From: Neobacillus novalis NBRC 102450
GTDB taxonomy: Bacteria; Bacillota; Bacilli; Bacillales; Cytobacillaceae
Reading direction: 5' to 3'
Assembly (NCBI RefSeq): GCF_001591805.1
Contig: NZ_BCVP01000023.1
Coordinates: 1 to 64,000, forward strand
DNA length: 64,000 nt
Position 1 is the first letter of the stretch, and each line of letters starts with the position of its first letter. The notes under the pieces are model-generated. The model had not been told where the DNA came from and made no database searches. It saw only the letters and a program-made list of their open reading frames with translations. A program made the position numbers and the translations under genes. Positions 1 to 8,262 of the stretch are shown here, in pieces.

Positions 1-37
1 AACAATTTCTAGCCACTTCATTTAAAGCAACTATATT

Positions 38-66
38 AGAATAACATTTCAAGTTGTTAATGTCAA
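38..66 (-). promoter_or_regulatory. Candidate promoter reading off the left edge
   Basis: On the minus strand there is TTGACA (61-66), a 17-nt spacer and TATTCT (38-43). The -35 sits inside a perfect hairpin, AAGTTGTT (51-58) and AACAACTT (65-72), which could be an operator. On the plus strand the same hairpin is followed by a T run and could act as a terminator. Its target lies outside the window, so neither role can be settled. Confidence 0.35.
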
Positions 67-181
67 CAACTTTTTTTGTTTTCTTTCGTCTTGCTGACGA
101 CTTTTCATATATTACAGGAGATTAATAGATTGGTCAATACCTTTTCTAAAGTTTTTTTAAAATAAGAAGCAATAATATGTA

Positions 182-215
182 AACAAAGCAGCAGTGTAGG
201 TTAAGCTGCTTTGTT
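182..215 (-). terminator. Terminator hairpin after the first DinB gene
   Basis: An 11-bp perfect stem, AACAAAGCAGC (182-192) with GCTGCTTTGTT (205-215), lies about 60 nt past the stop of the minus-strand gene at 275. The 3' side on the minus strand reads TTTGTTTACAT, a modest T-rich tail. Confidence 0.5.
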
Positions 216-274
216 CAGGGCCGATCCCTTAGATAACTGGCATATTATAAGTGACCCAACCTCTTTGACTCCAT

Positions 275-817
275 TTAAGACTCTTTAAGTTTGCGCATCA
301 TTTTTTTGATAATGCGAATCTGCCCGCGATGGCTCAACTCGTCTTCAAACACATGAAACCACTTAAAGTAATTGTTTGCAGGGCGGTTCCACCAAAACGG
401 AGTTTGCTCGAATAACCATTCATCAGGCAGGGTTTTAAACGTTTCAATTGTCGTGTTTCTAACATCAGCTAATTGTTCCAGATAATAATCAATTGTGTTC
501 CCCTTGATTTGCTCTCTTGCGCTGCTTCCTAAGTCTAGTCCAGGATTCAGTTGACAAACTTCTTCATCCGTTAGATCCCGGTTTTCAAAGCTTTCAATTT
601 GGTACGCTTTTTCAACGGCAGCCATATGGGCTAACAGCATTCCGATTGAATTCGCCTCGTCATCATAAAGAAAGTCCAGCTCCTCAACCGATAAATCTTT
701 TACCACTTCCATTGTCGTTGCTCTCGTGTAATTCATCATTGAAACCAATTTGCTGAACTCTAGACCTAAGCCATCTTTTTGATCGATCAAAAATAATGTT
801 TGCATATCCAAAGACAT
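275..817 (-). CDS. DinB-superfamily four-helix protein
   Basis: The 180-residue product fits the DinB_2/DUF664 superfamily, four-helix bundles that use histidines to bind a metal and often act as thiol-dependent transferases. The conserved helix histidine is seen in the LLAHMAAVEKAY segment and the C-terminal pair in DELSHRGQIRII. I place the start at the ATG at 817, which has a GGGGG ribosome site 7 nt upstream. A TTG five codons earlier (832) would keep the frame but has no ribosome site. It looks monocistronic. The substrate cannot be read from the sequence. A second, divergent DinB-type gene lies at 17881. Confidence 0.8.
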   Translation of the reverse strand: MSLDMQTLFLIDQKDGLGLEFSKLVSMMNYTRATTMEVVKDLSVEELDFLYDDEANSIGMLLAHMAAVEKAYQIESFENRDLTDEEVCQLNPGLDLGSSAREQIKGNTIDYYLEQLADVRNTTIETFKTLPDEWLFEQTPFWWNRPANNYFKWFHVFEDELSHRGQIRIIKKMMRKLKES

Positions 818-1028
818 TTTAACTACCCCCAATTGGAGAAATGATTCTTACCTTTTATTCGGCAATTGCTAGGGAAAACCCTTTTATGGGAAATTAGGAG
901 GGTATTAAATTTCCATGGGGCTTTTCTGCAATTATTGATCTAACATTTTTCCGGGCTAATTACAGTGGTTTGTGTTAAACTAACCAAACGACGGTTAGCT
1001 GAACGAACAAGAATAATGGAGTGGTTAT

Positions 1029-1172
1029 ATGAGTAAAGCTAAGGGAAAAAGCGGAACTGGCAGAGGAACTGGCAAGAAGGGCTGGAATCGCTGGCAAGCC
1101 GGCGCCAACAAAGCAAAAAGCGCCAAACCATATGTTAGCAAAGGTACGAAAAAAACAGATAGAGAGCAATAA
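1029..1172 (+). CDS. Small basic protein, DUF3934-like
   Basis: This 47-residue ORF begins MSKAKGKSGTGRGTGKKG and is very rich in Lys, Gly and Arg, with a WNRW segment near residue 20. A GGAG ribosome site lies 7 nt upstream of the ATG, and a strong bidirectional terminator follows 26 nt after the stop, so the transcription unit is complete. From memory it resembles the short Bacillus family DUF3934, whose function is unknown; I could not check this. An inverted repeat, CTAACC-N7-GGTTAG at about 980-998, lies just upstream and could be an operator. The basic composition suggests nucleic-acid or ribosome contact, but that is inference only. Confidence 0.75.
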   Translation: MSKAKGKSGTGRGTGKKGWNRWQAGANKAKSAKPYVSKGTKKTDREQ

Positions 1173-1198
1173 GAATGACAATTCCAATAGAAAAAATA

Positions 1199-1228
1199 CG
1201 ATGCTCTTTCGAGAGCATCGTTGTTTTT
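1199..1228. terminator. Bidirectional terminator
   Basis: A 9-bp perfect stem (CGATGCTCT and AGAGCATCG) with a TTCG loop is followed by a T run on the plus strand and by TATTTTTT on the minus strand. It serves the convergent genes at 1029 and 1259. Confidence 0.85.
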
Positions 1229-1258
1229 ATCCCTTATTAAAGTATTTTCCACCTACAG

Positions 1259-1468
1259 CTATTCTCTCATTAAAGTTGCCGGTTTACTTCCCTTGCTCAC
1301 CACAACCTTTTCACCACGACCTATCAAACGACTTAAGAGCTTTTTCCAAAATGAACTTCCTTTTCTCTTTTTTGCAAACCAACTAAACCGCTCCGACTGG
1401 CATTGTTTATATCCCTCTTGGACATCTTTCATTCGTTGCTTGAGAGTATATTCATTCATATGAAACAT
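1259..1468 (-). CDS. Small Lys/Arg-rich hypothetical protein of the ECF operon
   Basis: This 69-residue product is not recognised. It is basic, with a KKRKGSSFWKKLLSRL stretch that could form an amphipathic helix, and has no signal peptide or membrane segment. An AAGGGAGG ribosome site 7 nt upstream of the ATG at 1468 supports translation. The start lies 17 nt after the stop of the repeat protein at 1486, so it is probably the last gene of the ECF sigma operon and ends at the shared terminator at 1199. Confidence 0.6.
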   Translation of the reverse strand: MFHMNEYTLKQRMKDVQEGYKQCQSERFSWFAKKRKGSSFWKKLLSRLIGRGEKVVVSKGSKPATLMRE

Positions 1469-1485
1469 TTCTCTTCCTCCCTTTC

Positions 1486-2691
1486 TTAAAGAGATAGTTC
1501 ACCAACATTATGAAGAGCCGCCCCTTGTTCCTTTAACTTTTCTTCTTCAACACTTCCTGCGTTCACTCGGACGATGTTCTGAAGAACGCCTTTTAATTTC
1601 TTATCGCGGACCGTTATCTCCCCAAGGATATCTATTTCTACAACCTTATTTCGCAGCACCTCTTCGCTTACATCTTTATCAAGAATAAGCTTGCCATTAA
1701 CGATAAAATTAGTCGGTTCATCTAAGGCGAGGAATTGTTCGTTCGACCAGACTTCTTCCCCCTCAATGATAAAAAAGCTATTTTCGTAGGATAAAATTTC
1801 TGTATCCAGCAGCAGGCTTGTGAGTTCATACATTAGGTCTTCTACCTGCTCATGGCAAACGATAACAGATGTGGAGTGAATTTTGCCGATGGACTCGGTG
1901 ATTATTTCTCTTGTTACATCTGCATCAAACAAAATCGGCTTTTTTGTATATAAATTCTTTTGTTTGAAGCGGCGAATCGAACGGTTATTTAACCGCAGAG
2001 TCCTATTTAACACCTCATATCCTGCTGGAATCACCTCTATCTTACAACCCGCTAAAGAAGCTGTTTTTTTATATAAAAAGGCTTCCTGCTCTTCGTAAAG
2101 GGATATTTTTCCACTGACTTCCAACCTGCTAATTTTATCATCGAATTTTTCCATGTTTAAATCTTTTGAAAATGAAAGCACTCCACTTACAACTAAATAT
2201 GCTTGCTCATCAATGGCTTCGAGGTATGAATTTGTTAAGGTGAATTTACCGCTTTCCATCCGTGGCGGAGTCTCTTGATAGCTTTCAAGCTCAAATACCC
2301 CTTTGGAGATAATAGGGCTAAGTAGGCCGGAAAGATGAGCAGGACTATAAACCTTCCCATTTACCATTAAATGAAGCAGCCCTTTTTTTAAATAATCAGG
2401 ATGAACGTTTTTGTCAACAATAACTTCGCCGTTCACCAGTAGATGTATCGGCTCCGAAATAGATTTCAGGTAGGCCTCATCGAGTTTCAGTATTCCTTTA
2501 AAATGGCTATAGCCCTCTGGTACCTCACAGGTCGAACCAATATTTCCAATATTCAGCGCCGTTAAAAGATGGGCATTCCCTTTTCGGTAAAGTACCCTTC
2601 CGACATTTTCAATTCGTTCGATTCCCTTAATACTTTCTACTGTCGCATCCAGCAAATTTAACAAGCCAACATTTCCAATTCGTTGATTCAT
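1486..2691 (-). CDS. Repeat protein of unknown function encoded with an ECF sigma factor
   Basis: The 401-residue protein has no signal peptide and no hydrophobic helix, so it is probably cytoplasmic. It contains at least three copies of a roughly 42-residue unit, at about residues 84-123, 166-205 and 328-370. Each pairs two strand-turn motifs of the type V-N/S-G-x-h with an intervening D-K-x-V...L..K segment, which suggests a beta-rich, bactofilin-like or solenoid fold. The frame is open upstream into the sigma gene, but the ATG at 2691 has a GAGGAGG site and overlaps the sigma stop as TAATG, so that start is preferred. The tight coupling suggests it controls, or is the main output of, the sigma factor. 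I do not recognise the family and it lacks the look of a membrane anti-sigma factor. Confidence 0.75.
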   Translation of the reverse strand: MNQRIGNVGLLNLLDATVESIKGIERIENVGRVLYRKGNAHLLTALNIGNIGSTCEVPEGYSHFKGILKLDEAYLKSISEPIHLLVNGEVIVDKNVHPDYLKKGLLHLMVNGKVYSPAHLSGLLSPIISKGVFELESYQETPPRMESGKFTLTNSYLEAIDEQAYLVVSGVLSFSKDLNMEKFDDKISRLEVSGKISLYEEQEAFLYKKTASLAGCKIEVIPAGYEVLNRTLRLNNRSIRRFKQKNLYTKKPILFDADVTREIITESIGKIHSTSVIVCHEQVEDLMYELTSLLLDTEILSYENSFFIIEGEEVWSNEQFLALDEPTNFIVNGKLILDKDVSEEVLRNKVVEIDILGEITVRDKKLKGVLQNIVRVNAGSVEEEKLKEQGAALHNVGELSL

Positions 2692-3167
2692 TATTTTTCC
2701 TCCTCTAGTACCGTTCTTAATTTTTTGATAGCTAAATGAAGTTTGTAACGCACCGTTGCAGCTGGCAGCCCCAATTGACTGCCGATTTCCTGGCTTGAAA
2801 GCCCCAGCCAATAGCGTTTAAAAATCAAATCACTTGTTGCCTGCGGCAAGTGGGATAAGAGTTCGGTTACTTCTAGGTGGCTATGAGCAGCCTCCTGAAT
2901 AGAAAAGTCTAAATCGTCTTCCCACTCTGTTAACCGTTTTTCTTTTCTTCGTTCATCAATCATTTTGTTTTTCATGACACGGAAGAACCATGCCCGCTGC
3001 TTATAGTCTGGTAAAGTAAGTATCTTTTCTTCCTTTAATGCCTTAAGCACCGCATCCTGAACGAGGTCATTCGCTTCTGGTTCATGCCGAGCTATTGACC
3101 GCGCATAGCGATGCAGATCGTCTTTTAGCCTTTCATATAAATCACTCACTCCCACTTTGATCACCAC
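2691..3167 (-). CDS. ECF-type RNA polymerase sigma factor
   Basis: This 158-residue protein has region 2 at about residues 10-75 (EANDLVQDAVLKAL, then the -10-binding RAWFFRVMKNKMIDERR) and region 4 at about 100-150, with the helix-turn-helix LGLSSQEIGSQLGLPAATVRYKL. Its length fits a minimal ECF sigma. The start is uncertain: GTG codons at 3167 and 3164 open the frame without a clear ribosome site, and later in-frame GTGs are possible. Its stop overlaps the start of the repeat protein at 2691 (TAATG). No membrane anti-sigma gene is adjacent. Confidence 0.9.
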   Translation of the reverse strand: MVIKVGVSDLYERLKDDLHRYARSIARHEPEANDLVQDAVLKALKEEKILTLPDYKQRAWFFRVMKNKMIDERRKEKRLTEWEDDLDFSIQEAAHSHLEVTELLSHLPQATSDLIFKRYWLGLSSQEIGSQLGLPAATVRYKLHLAIKKLRTVLEEEK

Positions 3168-3270
3168 TTTTGTTTTTTTATCACATCATCATTTGGGTTA
3201 ATATTGAAGAATTTTTACTTTGAAGACTGCCTCTTGGCTTTGCATTTAAGTGAAGAAACTTTACTTTCCT

Positions 3271-3296
3271 TACGTTCTCATATAGGTAACGGTTGA
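3271..3296 (-). promoter_or_regulatory. Candidate ECF-type promoter of the sigma operon
   Basis: On the minus strand TCAACC is followed by exactly 16 nt and CGTA. This matches the layout of sigma-W-like promoters (TGAAAC-N16-CGTA) with two mismatches in the -35. It would give a leader of about 100 nt before the sigma gene and suggests autoregulation. It is a pattern match only. Confidence 0.35.
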
Positions 3297-3537
3297 AGAC
3301 CGCAAAGTGTTGGAGGAATTTATAAAATATTTTAAAGTTTCCCGGGGTTCGGATGAACGAACTCGAAAAAACAGTCCTATACTTGTATTTAAACAAACGT
3401 TTGAACAGTTTTCCAACCTAATAATTCCAAGTCATTCGACCAGTTCAAGACAAAACTAAAGTGGCGCTCCGCCCCTTTTCCAGACACAAAAAATGGATAG
3501 CCATTTTTAGCTATCCAGCAGCGGAAAGAAATAGGAT

Positions 3538-3600
3538 ATCAGGCACTACAGAAGTGTCCACGTGGGGTGGACAAATGTGTTTCTATGGTGCCTGACACCC
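3538..3600. repeat. Dispersed hairpin repeat (GGTGCCTGACACC family), copy 1
   Basis: An arm TATCAGGCACTA, a central GTCCAC...GTGGAC dyad and a terminal GGTGCCTGACACC make up this copy, directly after the tcyP stop. The family recurs at about 9.06, 9.4, 11.2, 20.4, 30.7, 42.5, 45.2, 51.0, 51.8 and 59.8 kb. The rest of 3168-3609 holds only the candidate ECF promoter and a hairpin near 3492-3520. Confidence 0.8.
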
Positions 3601-3609
3601 TTTATTTAT

Positions 3610-4992
3610 TTAAGCTTCTACAACGTTTGGTTGTTGGTATATTTCGGTTTCTAGTTCTCCTGTTGCTTTGCTTGTTAATACGCCTGCTGTCATGGCGCCG
3701 CTGACGTTTAGGGCGGTGCGTCCCATGTCAATTAGCGGCTCGACTGAGATTAGCAGTCCGACTATCGCAATTGGCAGGTTCATGACAGATAACACGATTA
3801 GCGCTGCGAAGGTTGCCCCGCCGCCAACACCTGCGACACCAAAGGAACTAATCGCCACAACTAGAATTAGCGTGAGAATAAACGATGGACTTGTCGGATT
3901 AATTCCAGCCGATGGAGCAACCATTACAGCTAACATCGCTGGGTAAACTCCGGCACAGCCATTTTGGCCGATTGAAAGTCCGAAAGAACCGGCAAAGTTG
4001 GCAATTCCTTCAGAAACACCAAAGTCTTTTGTTTGTGTTTTGATTGTCATTGGCAAGGTCCCTGCACTTGTACGTGAAGTAAACGCAAAGGTTAACGTTG
4101 GTAATGCCTTTTTCACATAGTTCACAGGGCTTAATTTTGCAAATGATATTAGCAGTAAATGCACAATGAACATAAGAATGAGCGCCGCATAGGAAGCAAT
4201 GACAAACTTACCTAGTTTCGCAATCGCATCATAATCACTTGTCGCTGTTACCTTGGTGATAATCGCTAAGATGCCATAAGGTGTTAGACGCAGGATTAGC
4301 GTAACAACCCTCATAATAACAGCGTACAACGTATCGATGATTTTCGCGAAAAACTCCCCATGCTCCGGATCCTTCCGTTTGACCCCAAGATAAGCAATCC
4401 CTATAAAGGCTGCAAAAATAACGACTGCAATTGTGGAAGTTGGACGCGCTCCTGTTAAATCTTGAAATGGATTACTTGGAACAAGTTCAATGATTTGCTG
4501 TGGAATCGTCATATTTTCAACGCTTACCACTTTTTCTTGTAAAAGAGCATTCCTCGCCTTTTCTGCATCACCTTCGTTTAGATGGATGCCATCAAGACCA
4601 AATCCTAAGGCAGAACCAATTCCAATAGCGGCAGAAATGGCCGTCGTTGCAAGCAAAATCCCGATAACGAGAAAACTGATTTTTCCGATATTTTTGGTTA
4701 ATTTTAATTTCGTAAACGCCCCGACAATGGAAATGAATATAAGCGGCATAACTACCATTTGTAAAAGTTTTACATAACCGCTGCCGACAATGCTAAACCA
4801 ATCAATGGAACCTGCTGTAACTTCGTGTGTAGTACCGTAGATTAAATGAATAATAAAACCAAAAATAATACCTAAACCTAATGCAGTAAAAACACGTTTT
4901 GAAAAAGAAACATGCTTTTTTTGCATCATGAACAAACCAAAAATAAGTAATAGTAAAACAGCTACGTTCACAATGATCAGAACGGTATTCAT
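3610..4992 (-). CDS. tcyP: L-cystine sodium symporter TcyP
   Basis: The 460-residue protein belongs to the dicarboxylate/amino acid:cation symporter (DAACS) family. It matches B. subtilis TcyP (YhcL) in length and layout, with eight or more membrane segments, the loop FTSRTSAGTLPMTI in the first re-entrant hairpin region, and the glycine-rich SSFGVAGVGGGATFAAL in the second. It imports cystine across the cytoplasmic membrane. The ATG at 4992 lies 7 nt after AAGGAGG; the TTG before it is not needed. A CymR box overlaps the promoter, which independently supports a role in sulfur acquisition. It is a single-gene unit with a repeat hairpin at its 3' end. Confidence 0.95.
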   Translation of the reverse strand: MNTVLIIVNVAVLLLLIFGLFMMQKKHVSFSKRVFTALGLGIIFGFIIHLIYGTTHEVTAGSIDWFSIVGSGYVKLLQMVVMPLIFISIVGAFTKLKLTKNIGKISFLVIGILLATTAISAAIGIGSALGFGLDGIHLNEGDAEKARNALLQEKVVSVENMTIPQQIIELVPSNPFQDLTGARPTSTIAVVIFAAFIGIAYLGVKRKDPEHGEFFAKIIDTLYAVIMRVVTLILRLTPYGILAIITKVTATSDYDAIAKLGKFVIASYAALILMFIVHLLLISFAKLSPVNYVKKALPTLTFAFTSRTSAGTLPMTIKTQTKDFGVSEGIANFAGSFGLSIGQNGCAGVYPAMLAVMVAPSAGINPTSPSFILTLILVVAISSFGVAGVGGGATFAALIVLSVMNLPIAIVGLLISVEPLIDMGRTALNVSGAMTAGVLTSKATGELETEIYQQPNVVEA

Positions 4993-5022
4993 CAAATCCC
5001 CTCCTTAGTTAATTTATTGAAA

Positions 5023-5051
5023 ATTCTAATACATATATTCCTATGCGTCAA
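5023..5051 (-). promoter_or_regulatory. SigA promoter of tcyP
   Basis: The minus strand carries TTGACG (5046-5051), a 17-nt spacer and TAGAAT (5023-5028). It lies about 30 nt upstream of the ribosome site. Confidence 0.8.
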
Positions 5052-5061
5052 GTCGGAATTT
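5035..5061 (-). promoter_or_regulatory. CymR operator of tcyP
   Basis: From memory, the CymR consensus is TAAWNC-N2-ANTWNA-N3 followed by ATMGGAATTW. The minus strand here fits it at all but two specified positions: the upstream half differs only at its first base, and the downstream half reads ATAGGAATAT. It covers the -35 and most of the spacer, so the CymR-CysK complex would block RNA polymerase when cysteine is plentiful. Confidence 0.8.
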
Positions 5062-5110
5062 CATTATTTTTTAAAAATTTTAAAACATCCGAGGACGGAG
5101 GTTTTCGATT

Positions 5111-7300
5111 CTAATTTACCTGTTCAATTTGATAAAGAAATGAACTGAAATCTTTTTTAATTAATGGAAGCGTTAAGCCAATTTGCATAAGCTCATCCCC
5201 GTAAAAAACCTTATCACCTTTATTTACTCGGTAAGTATCCTCAGGCTTAAGTCCGCGCAATTTCAACCGGAAAAAGGGGGGATTCGGCATTGCCAATGTT
5301 TTATAATAAAAAACAACCGCACGTTCCTGTTTGGGCGAAACATACATCCATGCCGTATCCATACCAGCAAACGGACTCAACAGCCTGAATTGGTCACCAA
5401 AACAAACTAGGTCTTTGATTTGATGATATTGTTGGATTTGTTCGGCAACTAACGTTTTGTCCCTATCGCTCAGTTTATCGATGTTTAATTCAAAACCCAA
5501 ATTTGCCGCCATCGCCACATGGCATCTCATTAACAGTGGGGTCGTTCTCTCGACCTGGTGGTTTGGCACATCTGAGACATGGGCCCCCATCGTAATCGCT
5601 GGGTATACGAGACTTGTTCCATATTGAATTTTTAACCGTTCGACCGCATCGGTATCATCACTCGTCCAGGTTTGAGGCATGTAATACAGCATGCCCGGAT
5701 CAAAACGGCCGCCGCCTCCCGAGCAGCTTTCAAACAAAATTGCGGGAAAGCGGTCGGTTAGTTTTTCTAAAATCCGATACAAGCCTAGCATATAACGGTG
5801 TGCAGTTTCCTTTTGCCTTTCAGGCGGAAGCGCTGCCGAACCAATTTCGGTCATATTTCGGTTCATGTCCCATTTGACATAAGAAATCGAGGCACTCTTG
5901 AACACCTTTGAGAGCGTATCGATTAAGTATTCACAAACCTCTTCACGGCTTAGGTCAAGGACCAATTGATTTCTTGACAGCGTCCGCCGCCGCCCCGGCA
6001 CATGCAGGCACCAATCGGGATGCCTGCGATACAATTCACTGTCTGGCGATACCATTTCCGGCTCGACCCACAATCCAAATTGCATCCCCTTCTTTCCAAT
6101 ATAATCAGCCAATCCTGCCAATCCATTCGGCAGTTTCTTCCGATATACGATCCAATCTCCTAACGAACTTTTATCGTTGTCACGATGCCCAAACCAGCCA
6201 TCATCCAAGACAAACAGCTCAATTCCCAGCTCGTTTCCGGCTTCGGCAATCTTCTTTAACTTTTTTTCATTAAAATCAAAATAAGTGGCCTCCCAATTAT
6301 TAATTAGAATCGGGCGGATTTTGTCGCGATAAACACCGCGGCAAATCCTGGTCCGCAGTAATTTATGATACGTTCTGGACATTCCACCAAGGCCATCTGA
6401 AGAATAGACCATAATCGCCTCAGGAGTTTGAAATGTTTCCCCCGGCTTTAACAGCCAGGTAAAATCAAATGGATTAATCCCGATGCTGAGCCTTGTTGTT
6501 TGAAAAGGGTCAACTTCAATGGCAGCTTGGAAATTCCCGCTATACACTAAACTAACCCCATAAACATCGCCGGACTCTTCATTCGCATTTTTCGAGAGAA
6601 GGGCAACAAACGGATTATGCTGATGGCTGCTTGCCCCCCTGGCGGAAGAAATGGTTTGCATCCCATGGTGTAGGGAGGAGCGTTCAATATGACGTTCCCG
6701 GCTCCAAGTCCCGTGCAGATGGAGCCAGTCCCAGTCCGCTTGATGGAAATCGACGGACATACTCATACATTTATGTAATTCCACTTCCCTGCTCCCAAGG
6801 TGCTCGAAGGAAACAGACCTTGTAATGACATCAAGGTCACGGTAGATTGTATAATGGAGGTTCATCCCAACCCCAAGCATTGAATCAACAAGCGTGATGA
6901 CTAATGTATCCGCCTCTGAATCATCCTCGACATAGGCAGCAGGCAATCCCTTTAGCGGGCGTTTCCCTTGAAAAATCTCATGAGAATTGTAAACAAATTC
7001 TGTAATCGTTGACCCATCAGCGGAACGCAGCTGATAGGCAGGCGAACGAAAATCCCCATTTCCATACTCCGGATATTCTTGGGGCAGTGTATCAAGCGAA
7101 AACTTGGGGGCACCCGGTTCTGTCGTTGGCGAAAACGCCCTGCCCTTAAAGGCAAGGATGGAGGAAGGCTGTCGCATTTTCACCTGCCTGCCCCAATACA
7201 AATGAGCAGGATACTTCCCTAGGACAATCTGAATGATGTAACTAACCCTGCCATTATATAAATGAAACACTTTTTCCTTATCATTCCACTCAATTGGCAT
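5111..7300 (-). CDS. GH36 alpha-galactosidase
   Basis: The 729-residue protein has the full length and layout of the GH36 enzymes (AgaA/AgaN of Geobacillus, RafA) that remove terminal alpha-1,6-galactose from melibiose, raffinose and stachyose. The N-terminal beta-supersandwich spans about 1-320. The catalytic barrel follows, with LFVLDDGWFG (about 362-371), FGLWVEPEMVSPDS, the nucleophile Asp478 in VKWDMNR and the acid/base Asp548 in TWTSDDTDA. ESCSGGGGRFD (about 524-534) lines the active site. There is no signal peptide, so it acts inside the cell on imported oligosaccharides. The ATG at 7300 follows a GGAGGG site. No sugar transporter or regulator lies beside it. Confidence 0.96.
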   Translation of the reverse strand: MPIEWNDKEKVFHLYNGRVSYIIQIVLGKYPAHLYWGRQVKMRQPSSILAFKGRAFSPTTEPGAPKFSLDTLPQEYPEYGNGDFRSPAYQLRSADGSTITEFVYNSHEIFQGKRPLKGLPAAYVEDDSEADTLVITLVDSMLGVGMNLHYTIYRDLDVITRSVSFEHLGSREVELHKCMSMSVDFHQADWDWLHLHGTWSRERHIERSSLHHGMQTISSARGASSHQHNPFVALLSKNANEESGDVYGVSLVYSGNFQAAIEVDPFQTTRLSIGINPFDFTWLLKPGETFQTPEAIMVYSSDGLGGMSRTYHKLLRTRICRGVYRDKIRPILINNWEATYFDFNEKKLKKIAEAGNELGIELFVLDDGWFGHRDNDKSSLGDWIVYRKKLPNGLAGLADYIGKKGMQFGLWVEPEMVSPDSELYRRHPDWCLHVPGRRRTLSRNQLVLDLSREEVCEYLIDTLSKVFKSASISYVKWDMNRNMTEIGSAALPPERQKETAHRYMLGLYRILEKLTDRFPAILFESCSGGGGRFDPGMLYYMPQTWTSDDTDAVERLKIQYGTSLVYPAITMGAHVSDVPNHQVERTTPLLMRCHVAMAANLGFELNIDKLSDRDKTLVAEQIQQYHQIKDLVCFGDQFRLLSPFAGMDTAWMYVSPKQERAVVFYYKTLAMPNPPFFRLKLRGLKPEDTYRVNKGDKVFYGDELMQIGLTLPLIKKDFSSFLYQIEQVN

Positions 7301-7466
7301 GCAGCTTCCCTCCTATCACCCCTACTATATTCACTCTAAAACTAAACAATGCGACCGTCGGAGTTAAAATTGGGTAATATACAACAAAGGTCTTACATTT
7401 TTCCCGCCCTTTTAGCAGAAAATAATGACGGTAATTATCTATATTGAAATAGGATGTGTAAGTTTT

Positions 7467-8072
7467 ATGCAGCATTTGAATCATTTAATTGAACACTATG
7501 GGTATTTTGGCATTATCATTGCGTTGGTGGGAGGTATTATTGGGCTCCCGATCCCTGATGAGGTTTTGCTGACTTATGTAGGATATAACGTTTTTGGAGG
7601 CAAAATGTCTTACTTACCTTCACTGCTATCTGCCTTTGCTGGGGCATGTGGCGGTATTTCGCTTAGTTATTTTTTAGGTGTAAAACTAGGTCTGCCATTT
7701 TTAATAAAGTTTGGCCCTAAATTACATATTACGGAAGAAAAAGTGAGTAAAACAAGAAAACTTTTTTTGAAATTTGGACCTTTTCTCTTATTTGCCGGCT
7801 TTTTTATCCCGGGCGTCCGCCATATTACCGCCTATCTTGCCGGGATTAATGGCTATTCCTATCGAAGGTTTGCCCTATTTGCCTATTTAGGCGCGGTAAC
7901 CTGGTGTTTTACTTTCATAACCCTCGGGAGGGTGCTCGGTGAGAACTGGATCCTCGTTGGAACAAATCTTTCTAAATATAGTATTTATTTGATTGTCACA
8001 TTCCTGCTCGGCTGCCTTATTTTTTATACCTATTGGCGAAAAAAAAGGCTGCTGGGAATGATCGATAAATAA
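7467..8072 (+). CDS. DedA-family membrane protein
   Basis: This is a 201-residue integral membrane protein of the DedA/SNARE-associated family. Members are half-transporters linked to lipid carrier (undecaprenyl phosphate) recycling and envelope integrity. The family signatures are visible: the N-terminal ...YGYFGIII, the re-entrant segment GLPIPDEVLL, and the motif PFLLFAGFFIPGVRHITAYLAG with its conserved F-x-P-G-x-R. Four to five hydrophobic segments follow. I chose the ATG at 7467, where family members normally begin; an in-frame ATG at 7425 would add 14 residues. A terminator follows directly, so the gene is monocistronic. Confidence 0.88.
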   Translation: MQHLNHLIEHYGYFGIIIALVGGIIGLPIPDEVLLTYVGYNVFGGKMSYLPSLLSAFAGACGGISLSYFLGVKLGLPFLIKFGPKLHITEEKVSKTRKLFLKFGPFLLFAGFFIPGVRHITAYLAGINGYSYRRFALFAYLGAVTWCFTFITLGRVLGENWILVGTNLSKYSIYLIVTFLLGCLIFYTYWRKKRLLGMIDK

Positions 8073-8086
8073 CATCCTGATGTTGG

Positions 8087-8117
8087 AACTCCTTGAACTC
8101 GAGGAGTTTTTCTTTTT
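8087..8117 (+). terminator. Terminator of the dedA-family gene
   Basis: A 7-bp stem, AACTCCT and AGGAGTT, is followed by TTTCTTTTT. Confidence 0.8.
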
Positions 8118-8262
8118 AGCCGATAGGAATGTATAACTTTCCAATCCAAATATTCTAAGCCTTGTCTCCGGCCTCCTGCTATTTTGATCGGTGTCTATGA
8201 AATCATTAATTAGGTGTCACGAACCATGAACGACAACAATCCCCTGCAACTGAAAAAATGCC

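Noticed and set aside
3181-3396. 71-codon minus-strand ORF upstream of the ECF sigma gene
   Set aside because: No ribosome site, unlikely composition, and it covers the candidate promoter of the sigma operon.
3538-3600. Palindromic repeats considered as insertion sequence ends
   Set aside because: No transposase frame lies between any pair, no target duplications are obvious, and each copy is a self-contained 50-70 nt hairpin.
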